NCBI RefSeq assembly: GCF_019748365.1
Contig: NZ_JAIEPN010000034.1
Span: forward strand, 1 to 44,593
Reading direction: 5' to 3'
DNA length: 44,593 bases
Source of the DNA: Novosphingobium sp.
Lineage (GTDB): Bacteria > Pseudomonadota > Alphaproteobacteria > Sphingomonadales > Sphingomonadaceae
A program made the position numbers and the translations under genes. Shown here piece by piece: positions 15,941 through 23,246 of the stretch (positions are counted from its first letter, which is position 1; each line of letters opens with the position of its first letter). The notes under the pieces are model-generated. The model ran no database searches. It was not told where the DNA came from and worked only from the letters and a program-made list of their open reading frames with translations.

Positions 15941-17548
15941 TTACAAGGCGATTTCGGTGGGCCGCGCCTTGCGCAGCCACTGGGCGACCCACATCCGGGT
16001 CATGGTCACCGCGGTGAACACCGAGGTCGCGATGCCGATCAGCAGCACGATGGCAAAGCCGCGCACCGGGCCGGTGCCGAATGCCGCCATCGACATCGCC
16101 GCAATCACGTTGGTGATATTGGCGTCGAAGATGGCGCGGCTGGCTTCCTTGTAGCCCATCTCGACGGCCTGGAACACGCGGCGCCCGCGGTGCCGCTCTT
16201 CACGAATGCGCTCGTTGATCAGCACGTTGGCGTCGACCGCCGCGCCGATTGTGAGAACGAAACCCGCAATGCCCGGCAGCGTCAGCGTCGTGCCGATCAG
16301 TGCCATGATGCCAAGGATCATCAGCACGTTGAAGACGAGCGCGATGCAGGCATACATCCCGAAACGGCCGTAGACCGCGAGGATGAACGCGACCAGCGCC
16401 AGCGTTCCGACCGCCATCGCGATCATGCCCTTGCGGATCGAATCCGCGCCAAGGTCAGGCCCGACGGTGCGTTCTTCCACCACCTTGAGGTCCACCGGCA
16501 GCGCGCCCGAACGCAGCGAGATAGCGAGGTTGCTCGCCGCCTGCGTGGTGAAGTTGCCCGAGATCACCGCGCTGCCGCCCAGGATCGGCTCGTTGATGTT
16601 GGGCGCGGAAAGCACCTTGCCATCGAGGATGATCGCGAAGGGCTTGTTGACGTTCTGCGTCGTCAGCTTGGCAAAGCGCGCGCCGCCTTCGGTGTTGAAG
16701 GTGATCGCCACCTGCGGCTCGTTGGTCTGCTGGTTGTTGGTGACCTGCGCATTGGTCAGCTGATCACCGCGAATGCCGCCAAGGCGCTTGACCGCGATCG
16801 AACCGACGGGTGCACCATCCTTGCCCGGTGCATAGGGCACGATCTCGCTGCCCGGAGGCGCGACGCCGCGCTGGATATCGCTTTGCAGTGCGGTCGTATC
16901 GACCAGCTTGAACTCGAGCTTGGCGGTCTGGCCGAGCAGGTTCTTCAGCGCCTGCGGATCCTGCAGACCCGGCACCTGCACCACGATGCGGTTGGCGCCC
17001 GAACGGATGATCGTCGGCTCGCGCGTGCCCAAGGCGTCAATGCGCTTGCGCACCACTTCAACCGCCGTTTCCATCGCCTGCGCCACCGCAAGGTCGATGC
17101 CTTCCGGTGTCGGGGTCAGGACGAAACGGTTGCCGTCGATAACATTGATGGTCCAGTCGCGCGCACCGGTCAGGCCCGCCCCGTTGGTCAGCGGCAGGAT
17201 CGCCTCGCGCACGGCATCGACCTTGGCGGGATCCTCGACAAGGAAAGTCAGCGCGCCGTCACGGTTGGAGATATCGCTGATGCGGATATCCGGATTGGCC
17301 TGCTTGAGCTTGCCCCGGACCGATTCGTCCATGCCCTCGATGCGCTGCTGGCGCACCTGGCTGGGATCGGCTTCGAGCAGGATGTGGCTGCCGCCCGCAA
17401 GGTCAAGGCCCAGATTGACCGTGGGCGCATAGACCCCGGCGGGGAGTGCGATGCCCATGACCGTGGCGACCGAGGGCACAGCAGCGAGCGCGGCCAGCAG
17501 CGTGATCGCCCAGAGCCAGATCACCTTCCAGCGCGGAAATTCAAGCAT
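15941..17548 (-). CDS. secD: Protein translocase subunit SecD
   Basis: SecD, partner of SecF, is an RND-like membrane protein with a large periplasmic P1 domain. The 535-residue product has TM1 near residues 9-29, GLDLAGGSHILLE after it (the D1 motif), a P1 region with LVEDPAK and VVQVPGLQDP, and the conserved C-terminal membrane part with GAAVDANVLINERIREE, which takes part in proton transfer. I chose the ATG at 17548 (MLEFPRWKVIWL), which has an AGGAAG site about 10 nt upstream, over an ATG ten codons earlier. Confidence 0.95.
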   Translation of the reverse strand: MLEFPRWKVIWLWAITLLAALAAVPSVATVMGIALPAGVYAPTVNLGLDLAGGSHILLEADPSQVRQQRIEGMDESVRGKLKQANPDIRISDISNRDGALTFLVEDPAKVDAVREAILPLTNGAGLTGARDWTINVIDGNRFVLTPTPEGIDLAVAQAMETAVEVVRKRIDALGTREPTIIRSGANRIVVQVPGLQDPQALKNLLGQTAKLEFKLVDTTALQSDIQRGVAPPGSEIVPYAPGKDGAPVGSIAVKRLGGIRGDQLTNAQVTNNQQTNEPQVAITFNTEGGARFAKLTTQNVNKPFAIILDGKVLSAPNINEPILGGSAVISGNFTTQAASNLAISLRSGALPVDLKVVEERTVGPDLGADSIRKGMIAMAVGTLALVAFILAVYGRFGMYACIALVFNVLMILGIMALIGTTLTLPGIAGFVLTIGAAVDANVLINERIREERHRGRRVFQAVEMGYKEASRAIFDANITNVIAAMSMAAFGTGPVRGFAIVLLIGIATSVFTAVTMTRMWVAQWLRKARPTEIAL

Positions 17549-17639
17549 CGAGTAAGGTCTTCCTGAAGGAGGCCACACCGATATGCGGGCATGTGCCGCG
17601 ATATGGGAATGCAGGCCGCAGCATCAATCGTTGGTCAGA

Positions 17640-17987
17640 TCAATCGTTAGCCGGTGCCGATCCGGCAGGGGGCAGCACATCGCCGATCGTCGCCCGCACC
17701 GCACGGACGCGGACATTGGGGCCGAGCTCAAGATCGACAGTCGTGTCGTCAACCTTGATAACCTTGCCGATCAGGCCACCCGCGGTCACCACCTGATCGC
17801 CCTTCTTCAGCCCCCCGATCTTGGCCTGCTGCTCCTTCTGCCGGCGCATCTGCGGGCGCAGGATCAGGAAGTAGAAGATCGCCGCCATCGCGACGAGTGG
17901 CAGAAACTGCAGATAGGCGGGCGGCTCGGCTGGCGCGGCAGCCGGTGCGGCGGCGGCAAGCATGGTAAGTAGAGCAGGACCGTTCAT
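17640..17987 (-). CDS. yajC: Preprotein translocase accessory subunit YajC
   Basis: YajC is a small inner-membrane protein of the SecDF-YajC complex. The 115-residue product has one N-terminal helix (FLPLVAMAAIFYFLILRPQ), the RPQMRRQKEQQ basic stretch, then the soluble GLKKGDQVVTAGGLIGKV domain. A longer in-frame start at 18047 adds 20 residues with no family resemblance, so I use the ATG at 17987. The secD start lies 91 bp downstream. A possible minus-strand promoter (TTGCCT, 17 nt, TAGCGC; 18109 to 18081) has a poor -10 element. The gene's stop sits within a short direct repeat (ATCAATCGTT, twice, 16 bp apart). Confidence 0.92.
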   Translation of the reverse strand: MNGPALLTMLAAAAPAAAPAEPPAYLQFLPLVAMAAIFYFLILRPQMRRQKEQQAKIGGLKKGDQVVTAGGLIGKVIKVDDTTVDLELGPNVRVRAVRATIGDVLPPAGSAPAND

Positions 17988-18170
17988 GGCTGGCAAAGCA
18001 ACTTTCGCAAGGGCTGATCTGGCGCGGCGGTCCCGGTCCGGCGGCACGCCGCAGGTCCGGTAAGGCCAGTATGGGCTGGCGCGCTAGCAGTTTGGCATGG
18101 CTTAGGCAACTTTGTGACCGCGCCTTCAGGCGCGAAAGACGTGCCTTGCACAATCGGCGATCATGAAGCC

Positions 18171-18199
18171 TTGCCATCCATCAAGACCCTGCCTATAGG
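18171..18199 (+). promoter_or_regulatory. Promoter of the tRNA-Pro gene
   Basis: TTGCCA at 18171-18176 and TATAGG at 18194-18199 are separated by exactly 17 nt. Transcription would begin near 18206, about 7 nt before the mature tRNA 5' end, which fits a short leader removed by RNase P. Confidence 0.6.
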
Positions 18200-18212
18200 C
18201 CCGCCTTCCGGT

Positions 18213-18289
18213 CGGGACGTAGCGCAGCCTGGTAGCGCATCACACTGGGGGTGTGGGGGTCGGAGGTTCGAATCCTCTCGTCCCGACCA
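18213..18289 (+). tRNA. tRNA-Pro (anticodon GGG)
   Basis: A complete 77-nt cloverleaf. The acceptor stem CGGGACG pairs with CGTCCCG; the D arm uses GCGC/GCGC. The anticodon stem TCACA/TGTGG encloses the loop CTGGGGG, so the anticodon is GGG, reading CCC and CCU. The T arm is GGAGG/CCTCT with loop TTCGAAT. The 3' CCA is encoded. A good promoter lies just upstream. Confidence 0.97.
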
Positions 18290-18299
18290 ATCATTCAAA

Positions 18300-18339
18300 G
18301 AGTTAGTCCCCGCCTCTTGCATTGAGCAGGCGCTAACTC
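18300..18339. repeat. Imperfect inverted repeat downstream of tRNA-Pro
   Basis: GAGTTAG (18300-18306) pairs with CTAACTC (18333-18339), and inside it CGCCT (18311-18315) pairs with AGGCG (18328-18332), leaving a 4-nt bulge and a 12-nt loop. It starts 10 bp after the tRNA and could end its transcript, although no T-run follows. The remaining ~195 bp up to 18537 hold no gene or motif that I can recognise. Confidence 0.45.
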
Positions 18340-18536
18340 GTGTCCGCAATCGGGGTTCCCAGCCAAACCCGGTCAAACGGGCGCCGCATGCTCAAGTTTG
18401 CGCCAGGGCGCGACACCCCGCTTGGTCCGAACCCCACCACCGCGAACCAACGCTTACTGTGCGATGTAACCGTGCGCCGCGCCCCCGCGAAGCTCCTGAC
18501 AGATCCCTGTCCAACACACCTGTCGGAGCGCGCTAA

Positions 18537-19214
18537 ATGATCCCGTCGGCCAGCACGACGTTCTGCTTCGGTGCGCCGCACCGGGTGGCGGCGGCATTGC
18601 CGATCGACGTTCGGCTCGGCGATCGCCCTGCCCATGCGCTTGCCACGCTGGTTCCGCTGCTCGGCTGCGGCGAGGAAGCGGCGGCCATCGCCTTCGACGG
18701 CCTCGCCGCAAGCGAGGGCGATCCTACGGCCACAGCCGCGCTGCGGGCCATCGCCGAGGAAGAGCGCGTGCACGACCAGCTGTTGCACGGCCTTGCCGAG
18801 AGCCTGCCAAGCGTCGCGGCTGCCCAGCTGCGCCAGAAGGCCCGCCGCTTTCACATCGATCTCGGACGCGGGTCGACCCTGGTGCATCTTGCGCGCATTG
18901 CCGCCATCGACGCCGGTGTCTGCATGATCCTGAGCCGCCTGCTGCATCAGGGATCACCGGTTGCGGGCGACCGGGACCTTGCCAGCATGCTGGCCCGCAT
19001 CCGGCGCGATGAAACCCGCCACGTCCGGCTCAGCCGGTCGCTCGTGCTGGCGCGCGCCGATGGTCGGCGCTTCGAGGATGTTGCTGCGGCCGCGCGTGAG
19101 GCACTCGCCAAGGTCATCATGCTCGCAGCCGATGCCTTCGAAGAACTTGAGGTTGATCCGGCGCGGCTGGAAGCCGATCTCGGGTCGCTTCCACAGGGCC
19201 TGCTGCGTCCATGA
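18537..19214 (+). CDS. Ferritin-like diiron protein
   Basis: A 225-residue, mostly helical protein with the ligand pattern of a four-helix-bundle diiron site: E46/E47 in GEEAAA, E76-x2-H79 in EEERVHD, D125 in AAIDAGV, and E159-x2-H162 in RDETRHVRL. The two ExxH pairs in separate helices are the key evidence. Such proteins either store iron or, as here beside a condensing enzyme, act as oxygenases, desaturases or amine/aldehyde oxidases; the specific reaction cannot be read. It is translationally coupled to the KAS III gene (ATGA overlap) and begins a run of at least four coupled genes. Confidence 0.75.
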   Translation: MIPSASTTFCFGAPHRVAAALPIDVRLGDRPAHALATLVPLLGCGEEAAAIAFDGLAASEGDPTATAALRAIAEEERVHDQLLHGLAESLPSVAAAQLRQKARRFHIDLGRGSTLVHLARIAAIDAGVCMILSRLLHQGSPVAGDRDLASMLARIRRDETRHVRLSRSLVLARADGRRFEDVAAAAREALAKVIMLAADAFEELEVDPARLEADLGSLPQGLLRP

Positions 19215-20251
19215 GCGCCACGCCCTGGCTTTCAAAGGGTCGGCTCGCGGTGCTCGGCAGCGGACAGGCGTTCCCCGGCTCGCCCGTCACAACCGGCGAT
19301 CTGATTGCGCTGATGCGCGACCGCTTCGGCTTTGCCAGGACCCGCGAGGCGACAGCCATTGCCGGGCGGCTCGGCATCGCAAGCCGCCATGTGTGCCGCG
19401 ATTTCGGCGCCCGGCTGGAGACTGCTCGCCGCGACGAATCCAATTCCGCGCTCGCCGCCCGCGCAGTCAGCGCGGCGCTTGCGCAGGCCGGCTTGCGGCC
19501 TGGCGATCTTGCCTACCTGATCGGCCATACCACCACGCCGGATCAGCCGCTGCCCGCCAATATCGCCATGGTTGCTGATCGGATCGGGTATGAAGGTCCG
19601 CATGTGGAACTGCGGCAGGCCTGCACCGGCTTTGCCAACGCGCTGATGATTGCCTTCGGCCTTGTTGCCGCCGGCTCCGGGCCAGTGGCGATTGTCGGCT
19701 CGGAAACGGGTTCGCTGTTCCTCGATCCCGCAGACCTTGATGTCGACGCCGATCAGATCGTCAACATGGTGCAAATGGGCGACGGCGCTGGTGCGATCAT
19801 CGTCGGCGCCGACGCACCGGGCCACTCCTCCATCGAAGCCGCTTGGTTCGGCGCGCTCGGCAAGGGGCGCGCGCCCGGGATTTCGCGCCAGCACGGCCAG
19901 CCGCGTTTCGACCATGATTTTGCCGCGATCCGCGCCGAAGGGCACCGGCTGTTCGATGCCGGCCGCGATGCCGCAGCCATGCAAGGGTTTCCGCTCGAAG
20001 CTGCGCGCCACGTGGTCCCGCATCAGGTCAGCGGGCGGATCGGTCTACTCGCCGCCGCGCATTTCGCCCTGCCGCCGGAGCGCGTGTTCGTGCAGGCAGA
20101 CCGCATCGGCAACACTGGATCGGCCGCGATCTGGATCGCGCTCGATACGCTGCGGTCCACGGCAGCGCCGGGCGACGGCATCGTCGTACTCGGCGCGGAA
20201 GCGAGCAAGCATATGTATGGTGGCTTCGCCTATCGGCAGGCCGATGGCTGA
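19211..20251 (+). CDS. KAS III-type 3-oxoacyl synthase (FabH-like thiolase fold)
   Basis: A 346-residue condensing enzyme with the full KAS III triad: C138 in RQACTGF, H271 in PHQVSGRIG and N301 in GNTGSAA. The fold halves are recognisable from LAARAVSAALAQAGLRPGDL and VGSETGS. FabH-type enzymes join a primer acyl-CoA to malonyl-ACP or another acyl acceptor. The primary FabH of a genome normally sits with fatty-acid genes, so this one, packed with a diiron protein and a transporter, is probably specialised. No acyl carrier protein gene is visible nearby. The stop overlaps the ABC ATPase start by 8 nt. Confidence 0.85.
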   Translation: MSATPWLSKGRLAVLGSGQAFPGSPVTTGDLIALMRDRFGFARTREATAIAGRLGIASRHVCRDFGARLETARRDESNSALAARAVSAALAQAGLRPGDLAYLIGHTTTPDQPLPANIAMVADRIGYEGPHVELRQACTGFANALMIAFGLVAAGSGPVAIVGSETGSLFLDPADLDVDADQIVNMVQMGDGAGAIIVGADAPGHSSIEAAWFGALGKGRAPGISRQHGQPRFDHDFAAIRAEGHRLFDAGRDAAAMQGFPLEAARHVVPHQVSGRIGLLAAAHFALPPERVFVQADRIGNTGSAAIWIALDTLRSTAAPGDGIVVLGAEASKHMYGGFAYRQADG

Positions 20252-20963
20252 GCTGCTGGTCGACATCAGCGGACTTTCAAAGGCTTTCGGCAGCCGCACA
20301 GTCGTGCGCGATGTATCGATGCGGCTGGGCGCTGGCGACTTGCTCGGTCTGGTCGGCGCGAACGGCGGCGGCAAAACGACAACGCTGCGCATGCTTGCGG
20401 GGCTGGTCAAACCGGATACCGGCTCGGGCACCGTGCTGGGCGCGGCAATCCGTTCAGGCCGTTCAGGCCGGATCGATCAGCGGCAGATCGGATACATGAG
20501 CCAGAAGCTCGCCCTCTATGCCGAACTCACGGTGCTTGAAAACCTGCGCTTTCACGCGCGGGTGCATGGCCTGCGCAGCGATGTGATTGGCGATGCTCTT
20601 GCGCGGTACGGGCTGGAGGCGGTCGCCAGTCAGCGCTTCGGTGTCCTGTCGGGCGGCTGGGCAAGGCGGGTCCAATTCGCAACCAGCGTTCTCCACGCGC
20701 CGCTGCTGCTGCTGCTTGATGAGCCGACGGCGGGCCTCGATGTCGTCACGCGCCTCGCGCTATGGGATTGGATGGCGCAATTCGCCAGCGCGGGAAGCGC
20801 GGTCGTCGTCAGCACGCACGATCTGGCCGAAGCCGAGCGACTGCCGCAAATCATGCTCTACCGCGACGGGCGGGCAAGCGCCCAGACGACGCCCGGCCAG
20901 CTCATCGGCGCGGCGGGATCGCCCACGCTCGAAGCGGCTGTCCTCGGACAGGCCCAGCCTTGA
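20244..20963 (+). CDS. ABC transporter ATP-binding protein
   Basis: A 239-residue ABC ATPase. Walker A is GANGGGKT (38-45), the Q loop is YMSQ, the signature is LSGGW (usual form LSGGQ) and Walker B is LLLLLDEP, followed by STHDLAEAERL as the switch histidine. It resembles the ATPases of ABC-2-type exporters (DrrA/CcmA-like). The ATG at 20244 lies inside the KAS III stop region, and the stop overlaps the permease start (TTGA), so it is coupled on both sides. Confidence 0.9.
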   Translation: MAELLVDISGLSKAFGSRTVVRDVSMRLGAGDLLGLVGANGGGKTTTLRMLAGLVKPDTGSGTVLGAAIRSGRSGRIDQRQIGYMSQKLALYAELTVLENLRFHARVHGLRSDVIGDALARYGLEAVASQRFGVLSGGWARRVQFATSVLHAPLLLLLDEPTAGLDVVTRLALWDWMAQFASAGSAVVVSTHDLAEAERLPQIMLYRDGRASAQTTPGQLIGAAGSPTLEAAVLGQAQP

Positions 20964-22051
20964 GCAGGCTGCGCCGCATCGCTGCCGTGGCTGCGGTCGA
21001 ATCGACGCGGCTGATGCGCACACGCATCGCGCTGACGCTGCTGCTGCTTGTGCCGTTGCTGCAGATCGTGCTGTTCGGCACCGCGATCCGACCCGATGCC
21101 GCCGTCACGGTCGCCATCGCCGCGCCATCGAAACGCGACGCCGAGACCGTGGCGAGTGAGCTTGGCCAGCAGCACAATCTTGCGGTCGTGGCCAAGGGCG
21201 CACCCGGAACCGCCGAGGCGATGGTGCGGCGCGGCGGGGCGGTGATCGGGGTCGAAGTTCCCGAGGCCCGCTCTTTTGCCAATCCGCTCGCCAAGGGCGG
21301 TCCGCTGCGCATCGTGGTCGATGCAAGCAACGCGTCGCTCGCATCGGCGGCGACGGCAAGGATCGAGGCGGCATACTGGCGCGCGCTGGCCGAACGGGGC
21401 GACGCCTCCGGGCCGGGACTGAAGGTCGAGCGGCTCTACAACCCGGAATCGCGCGCCGACTGGAGCTTTCTGCCGGGCCTTGTCGGGGTCACTGTGATGA
21501 TCGCGATGATCATGCTCGGCACGCTCAGCCTCGCGCGGGAGCGTGAAGGCGGCACCTGGGAAGCCTTGCTGATCCTGCCGGTCGGGCGCGGCGAAGTGCT
21601 GCTTGGCAAGCTGCTGCCCTATGTCGCGATCGGCACCGTGCAGGGGTTGGCGGTGATGATGGTCGGGTTCTGGCTGTTCGAACTGCCGGTGCGCGGCAAT
21701 GCCGCCGCGCTCGCGGCACTGCTGCCCTTGTTCGCGGCGGCGCACCTCGCGCTCGGCTATGCCATTGCCGCGCGGGCACGCACGCAGCTGGCCGCGCTGC
21801 AGGGCGCGGTTGCGTTCTACCTCCCCGCAATGCTGCTGTCCGGCTTCCTCTACCCCTTCGCAACGCTGCCCGGCTGGGCGCAGACGATCGGGAACCTCTT
21901 TCCCCTCACCCACTTCAACCGGGCCGCCACCGGCGTCATGCTCCGTGGTGAAGGCTGGCCGCTGGTGCTGGAGCAGGCGCTGCCGATTGCAGCTTTCACC
22001 CTCCTCGCCGCGGCTGTCGCAGCCCTGTTTCAGGCGCGGACGCTCGATTGA
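20960..22051 (+). CDS. ABC-2-type transporter permease
   Basis: A 363-residue membrane protein with one N-terminal helix (IALTLLLLVPLLQIVLFG), an exterior domain of about 150 residues, and five C-terminal helices beginning FLPGLVGVTVMIAMIML. The block LAREREGGTWEALLILPVGRGEVLLGKLLP is the YhhJ/DrrB-type ABC-2 signature. It should form an exporter with the ATPase upstream. The start is a TTG at 20960, overlapping the ATPase stop by 4 nt; no ATG fits. The cargo is unknown, though a product of the upstream condensing enzyme is a natural guess. Confidence 0.85.
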   Translation: MSRLRRIAAVAAVESTRLMRTRIALTLLLLVPLLQIVLFGTAIRPDAAVTVAIAAPSKRDAETVASELGQQHNLAVVAKGAPGTAEAMVRRGGAVIGVEVPEARSFANPLAKGGPLRIVVDASNASLASAATARIEAAYWRALAERGDASGPGLKVERLYNPESRADWSFLPGLVGVTVMIAMIMLGTLSLAREREGGTWEALLILPVGRGEVLLGKLLPYVAIGTVQGLAVMMVGFWLFELPVRGNAAALAALLPLFAAAHLALGYAIAARARTQLAALQGAVAFYLPAMLLSGFLYPFATLPGWAQTIGNLFPLTHFNRAATGVMLRGEGWPLVLEQALPIAAFTLLAAAVAALFQARTLD

Positions 22052-22109
22052 TGTAACCGGCCACGCGCCTGCTGCGAACCGGAAGCATCAGCTCAGGAGA
22101 CCCCGTCCG

Positions 22110-22505
22110 ATGTTCCGTTCCCTCACCGTGCTCACGCTTGCGGCCGCCGCGGCTGCCAGCTTCGCCACCCCCGCCGCTGCTGCCGAACGCCAGCCCTACA
22201 CCCCTGCCGCACTCGCGGCCGCGCAGGCCAAGGGCCGGCCGATCCTTGTCGAGGTCAAGGCGTGGTGGTGCCTCGTCTGCGCATCGCAAGGGCGGACCAT
22301 CAAGGCGACGACCGCCGCGCCGCAGTACAACAACCTGCTGATCCTCACGATCAACTACGACAAGCAGAAAGAGTACTGGAAGGCGCTCGGCGCGACCAAG
22401 CAGTCGACCCTGATCGGCTACAAGGGCGCCACCGAGGTGGGCCGTGTGGTCTACATGACTGACAAGGCCGCCATCAACGGCCTGCTCGCCAAGACGATCG
22501 GCTGA
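22110..22505 (+). CDS. Periplasmic thioredoxin-like protein
   Basis: A 131-residue exported protein with a signal peptide (cut near residue 25, after AAAA) and a redox motif W53-C54-L-V-C57 within KAWWCLVCASQ. The rest fits a minimal thioredoxin fold, with the cis-Pro position replaced or unclear (STLIGYKG). A CAGGAGA ribosome site is 9 nt upstream. It lies 58 bp after the permease and 3 bp before the CcdA-like gene, which probably reduces it. It may keep a periplasmic Cys protein or the exporter product reduced. Confidence 0.82.
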   Translation: MFRSLTVLTLAAAAAASFATPAAAAERQPYTPAALAAAQAKGRPILVEVKAWWCLVCASQGRTIKATTAAPQYNNLLILTINYDKQKEYWKALGATKQSTLIGYKGATEVGRVVYMTDKAAINGLLAKTIG

Positions 22506-22508
22506 GCC

Positions 22509-23234
22509 ATGGCCGACGTCCTCAGTCCGGTGCTCGCCTATGCGGCCGGCGCACTGACGATCCTCTCGCCCTGCGTGCTGCCGCTCGTCCCCATCGTGCT
22601 CGGCAGCGCCGCCCAGGCACACCCACGCGGGCCGCTCGCGCTGGCCGGAGGTCTGGTCGCCTCCTTCACGCTGACCGGGTTTCTACTCGCGACGATCGGC
22701 GCTGCGTCCGGCTTCGATGGTGACTGGGTTCGTCTGCTCGGCGCGGCCTTGCTGATTGCAGCCGGCGCAGCGCTGGTGATCCCCGCCGCGCAAGGCCTGC
22801 TCACCCAAGCCGCGACCCCGCTCGCGAACTGGGCCAATGCGCGCAAGGTCGGCCTTGAACGCTATGGCCTTGCCGGACAGGCAGCGATCGGCGTGCTGCT
22901 GGGCCTCGTCTGGAGCCCCTGCGTCGGTCCGACGCTCGGCGCCGCCACGGTCCTCGCCGCACAGGGCGAGAACCTGACCATGGTAGCATTCACGATGGCG
23001 GCGTTCGGCCTCGGCATTGCGAGCGTCCTGCTGGTCCTGGCCTTCGCCACCCGCTCGCTGCTCGCAAAATGGCGCGGCCGCATGCTGAGTGCAGGCGGTA
23101 CCGGCAAACGCGTGCTGGGCGGGCTGCTGGTGGTCGTTGGTCTCCTGATCGTCAGCGGCGGCGACAAGCTGGTCGAAGCCGCGCTCGTCACCGCATCCCC
23201 GGATTGGCTCGTCGATCTGACCACTTCGATCTGA
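22509..23234 (+). CDS. CcdA/DsbD-type membrane electron carrier
   Basis: A 241-residue protein with about six membrane helices. The two cysteines of this family are C22 in LSPCVLPL and C138 in WSPCVGPT, each in a SPC motif in the membrane; they pass electrons from cytoplasmic thioredoxin to the periplasm. There is no attached thioredoxin domain, so the preceding periplasmic thioredoxin-like protein is the likely partner. It could also serve cytochrome c maturation, but no other ccm genes are present. The stop lies 12 bp from the stop of the convergent matB-like gene. Confidence 0.88.
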   Translation: MADVLSPVLAYAAGALTILSPCVLPLVPIVLGSAAQAHPRGPLALAGGLVASFTLTGFLLATIGAASGFDGDWVRLLGAALLIAAGAALVIPAAQGLLTQAATPLANWANARKVGLERYGLAGQAAIGVLLGLVWSPCVGPTLGAATVLAAQGENLTMVAFTMAAFGLGIASVLLVLAFATRSLLAKWRGRMLSAGGTGKRVLGGLLVVVGLLIVSGGDKLVEAALVTASPDWLVDLTTSI

Positions 23235-23246
23235 CCGTCGGCCGGT

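Noticed and set aside
14732..17566. A 944-codon open frame antisense to secD and secF
   Set aside because: It is rich in Arg, His and Gln as expected for a shadow frame of GC-rich coding DNA, and the secDF reading on the other strand is unmistakable.
17622..17650. Direct repeat ATCAATCGTT, two copies 16 bp apart at the yajC stop
   Set aside because: Only 10 bp long, with two copies; probably a small local duplication without function.
18119..18134. Perfect 6-bp hairpin CGCGCC-TTCA-GGCGCG upstream of yajC
   Set aside because: No gene ends here and no T-run follows; short GC stems like this are common in GC-rich DNA.
18161..18376. A 71-codon minus-strand frame with a [13 protein letters not shown] stretch
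   Set aside because: This peptide comes from the antisense of tRNA-Pro, a well-known source of false protein annotations.
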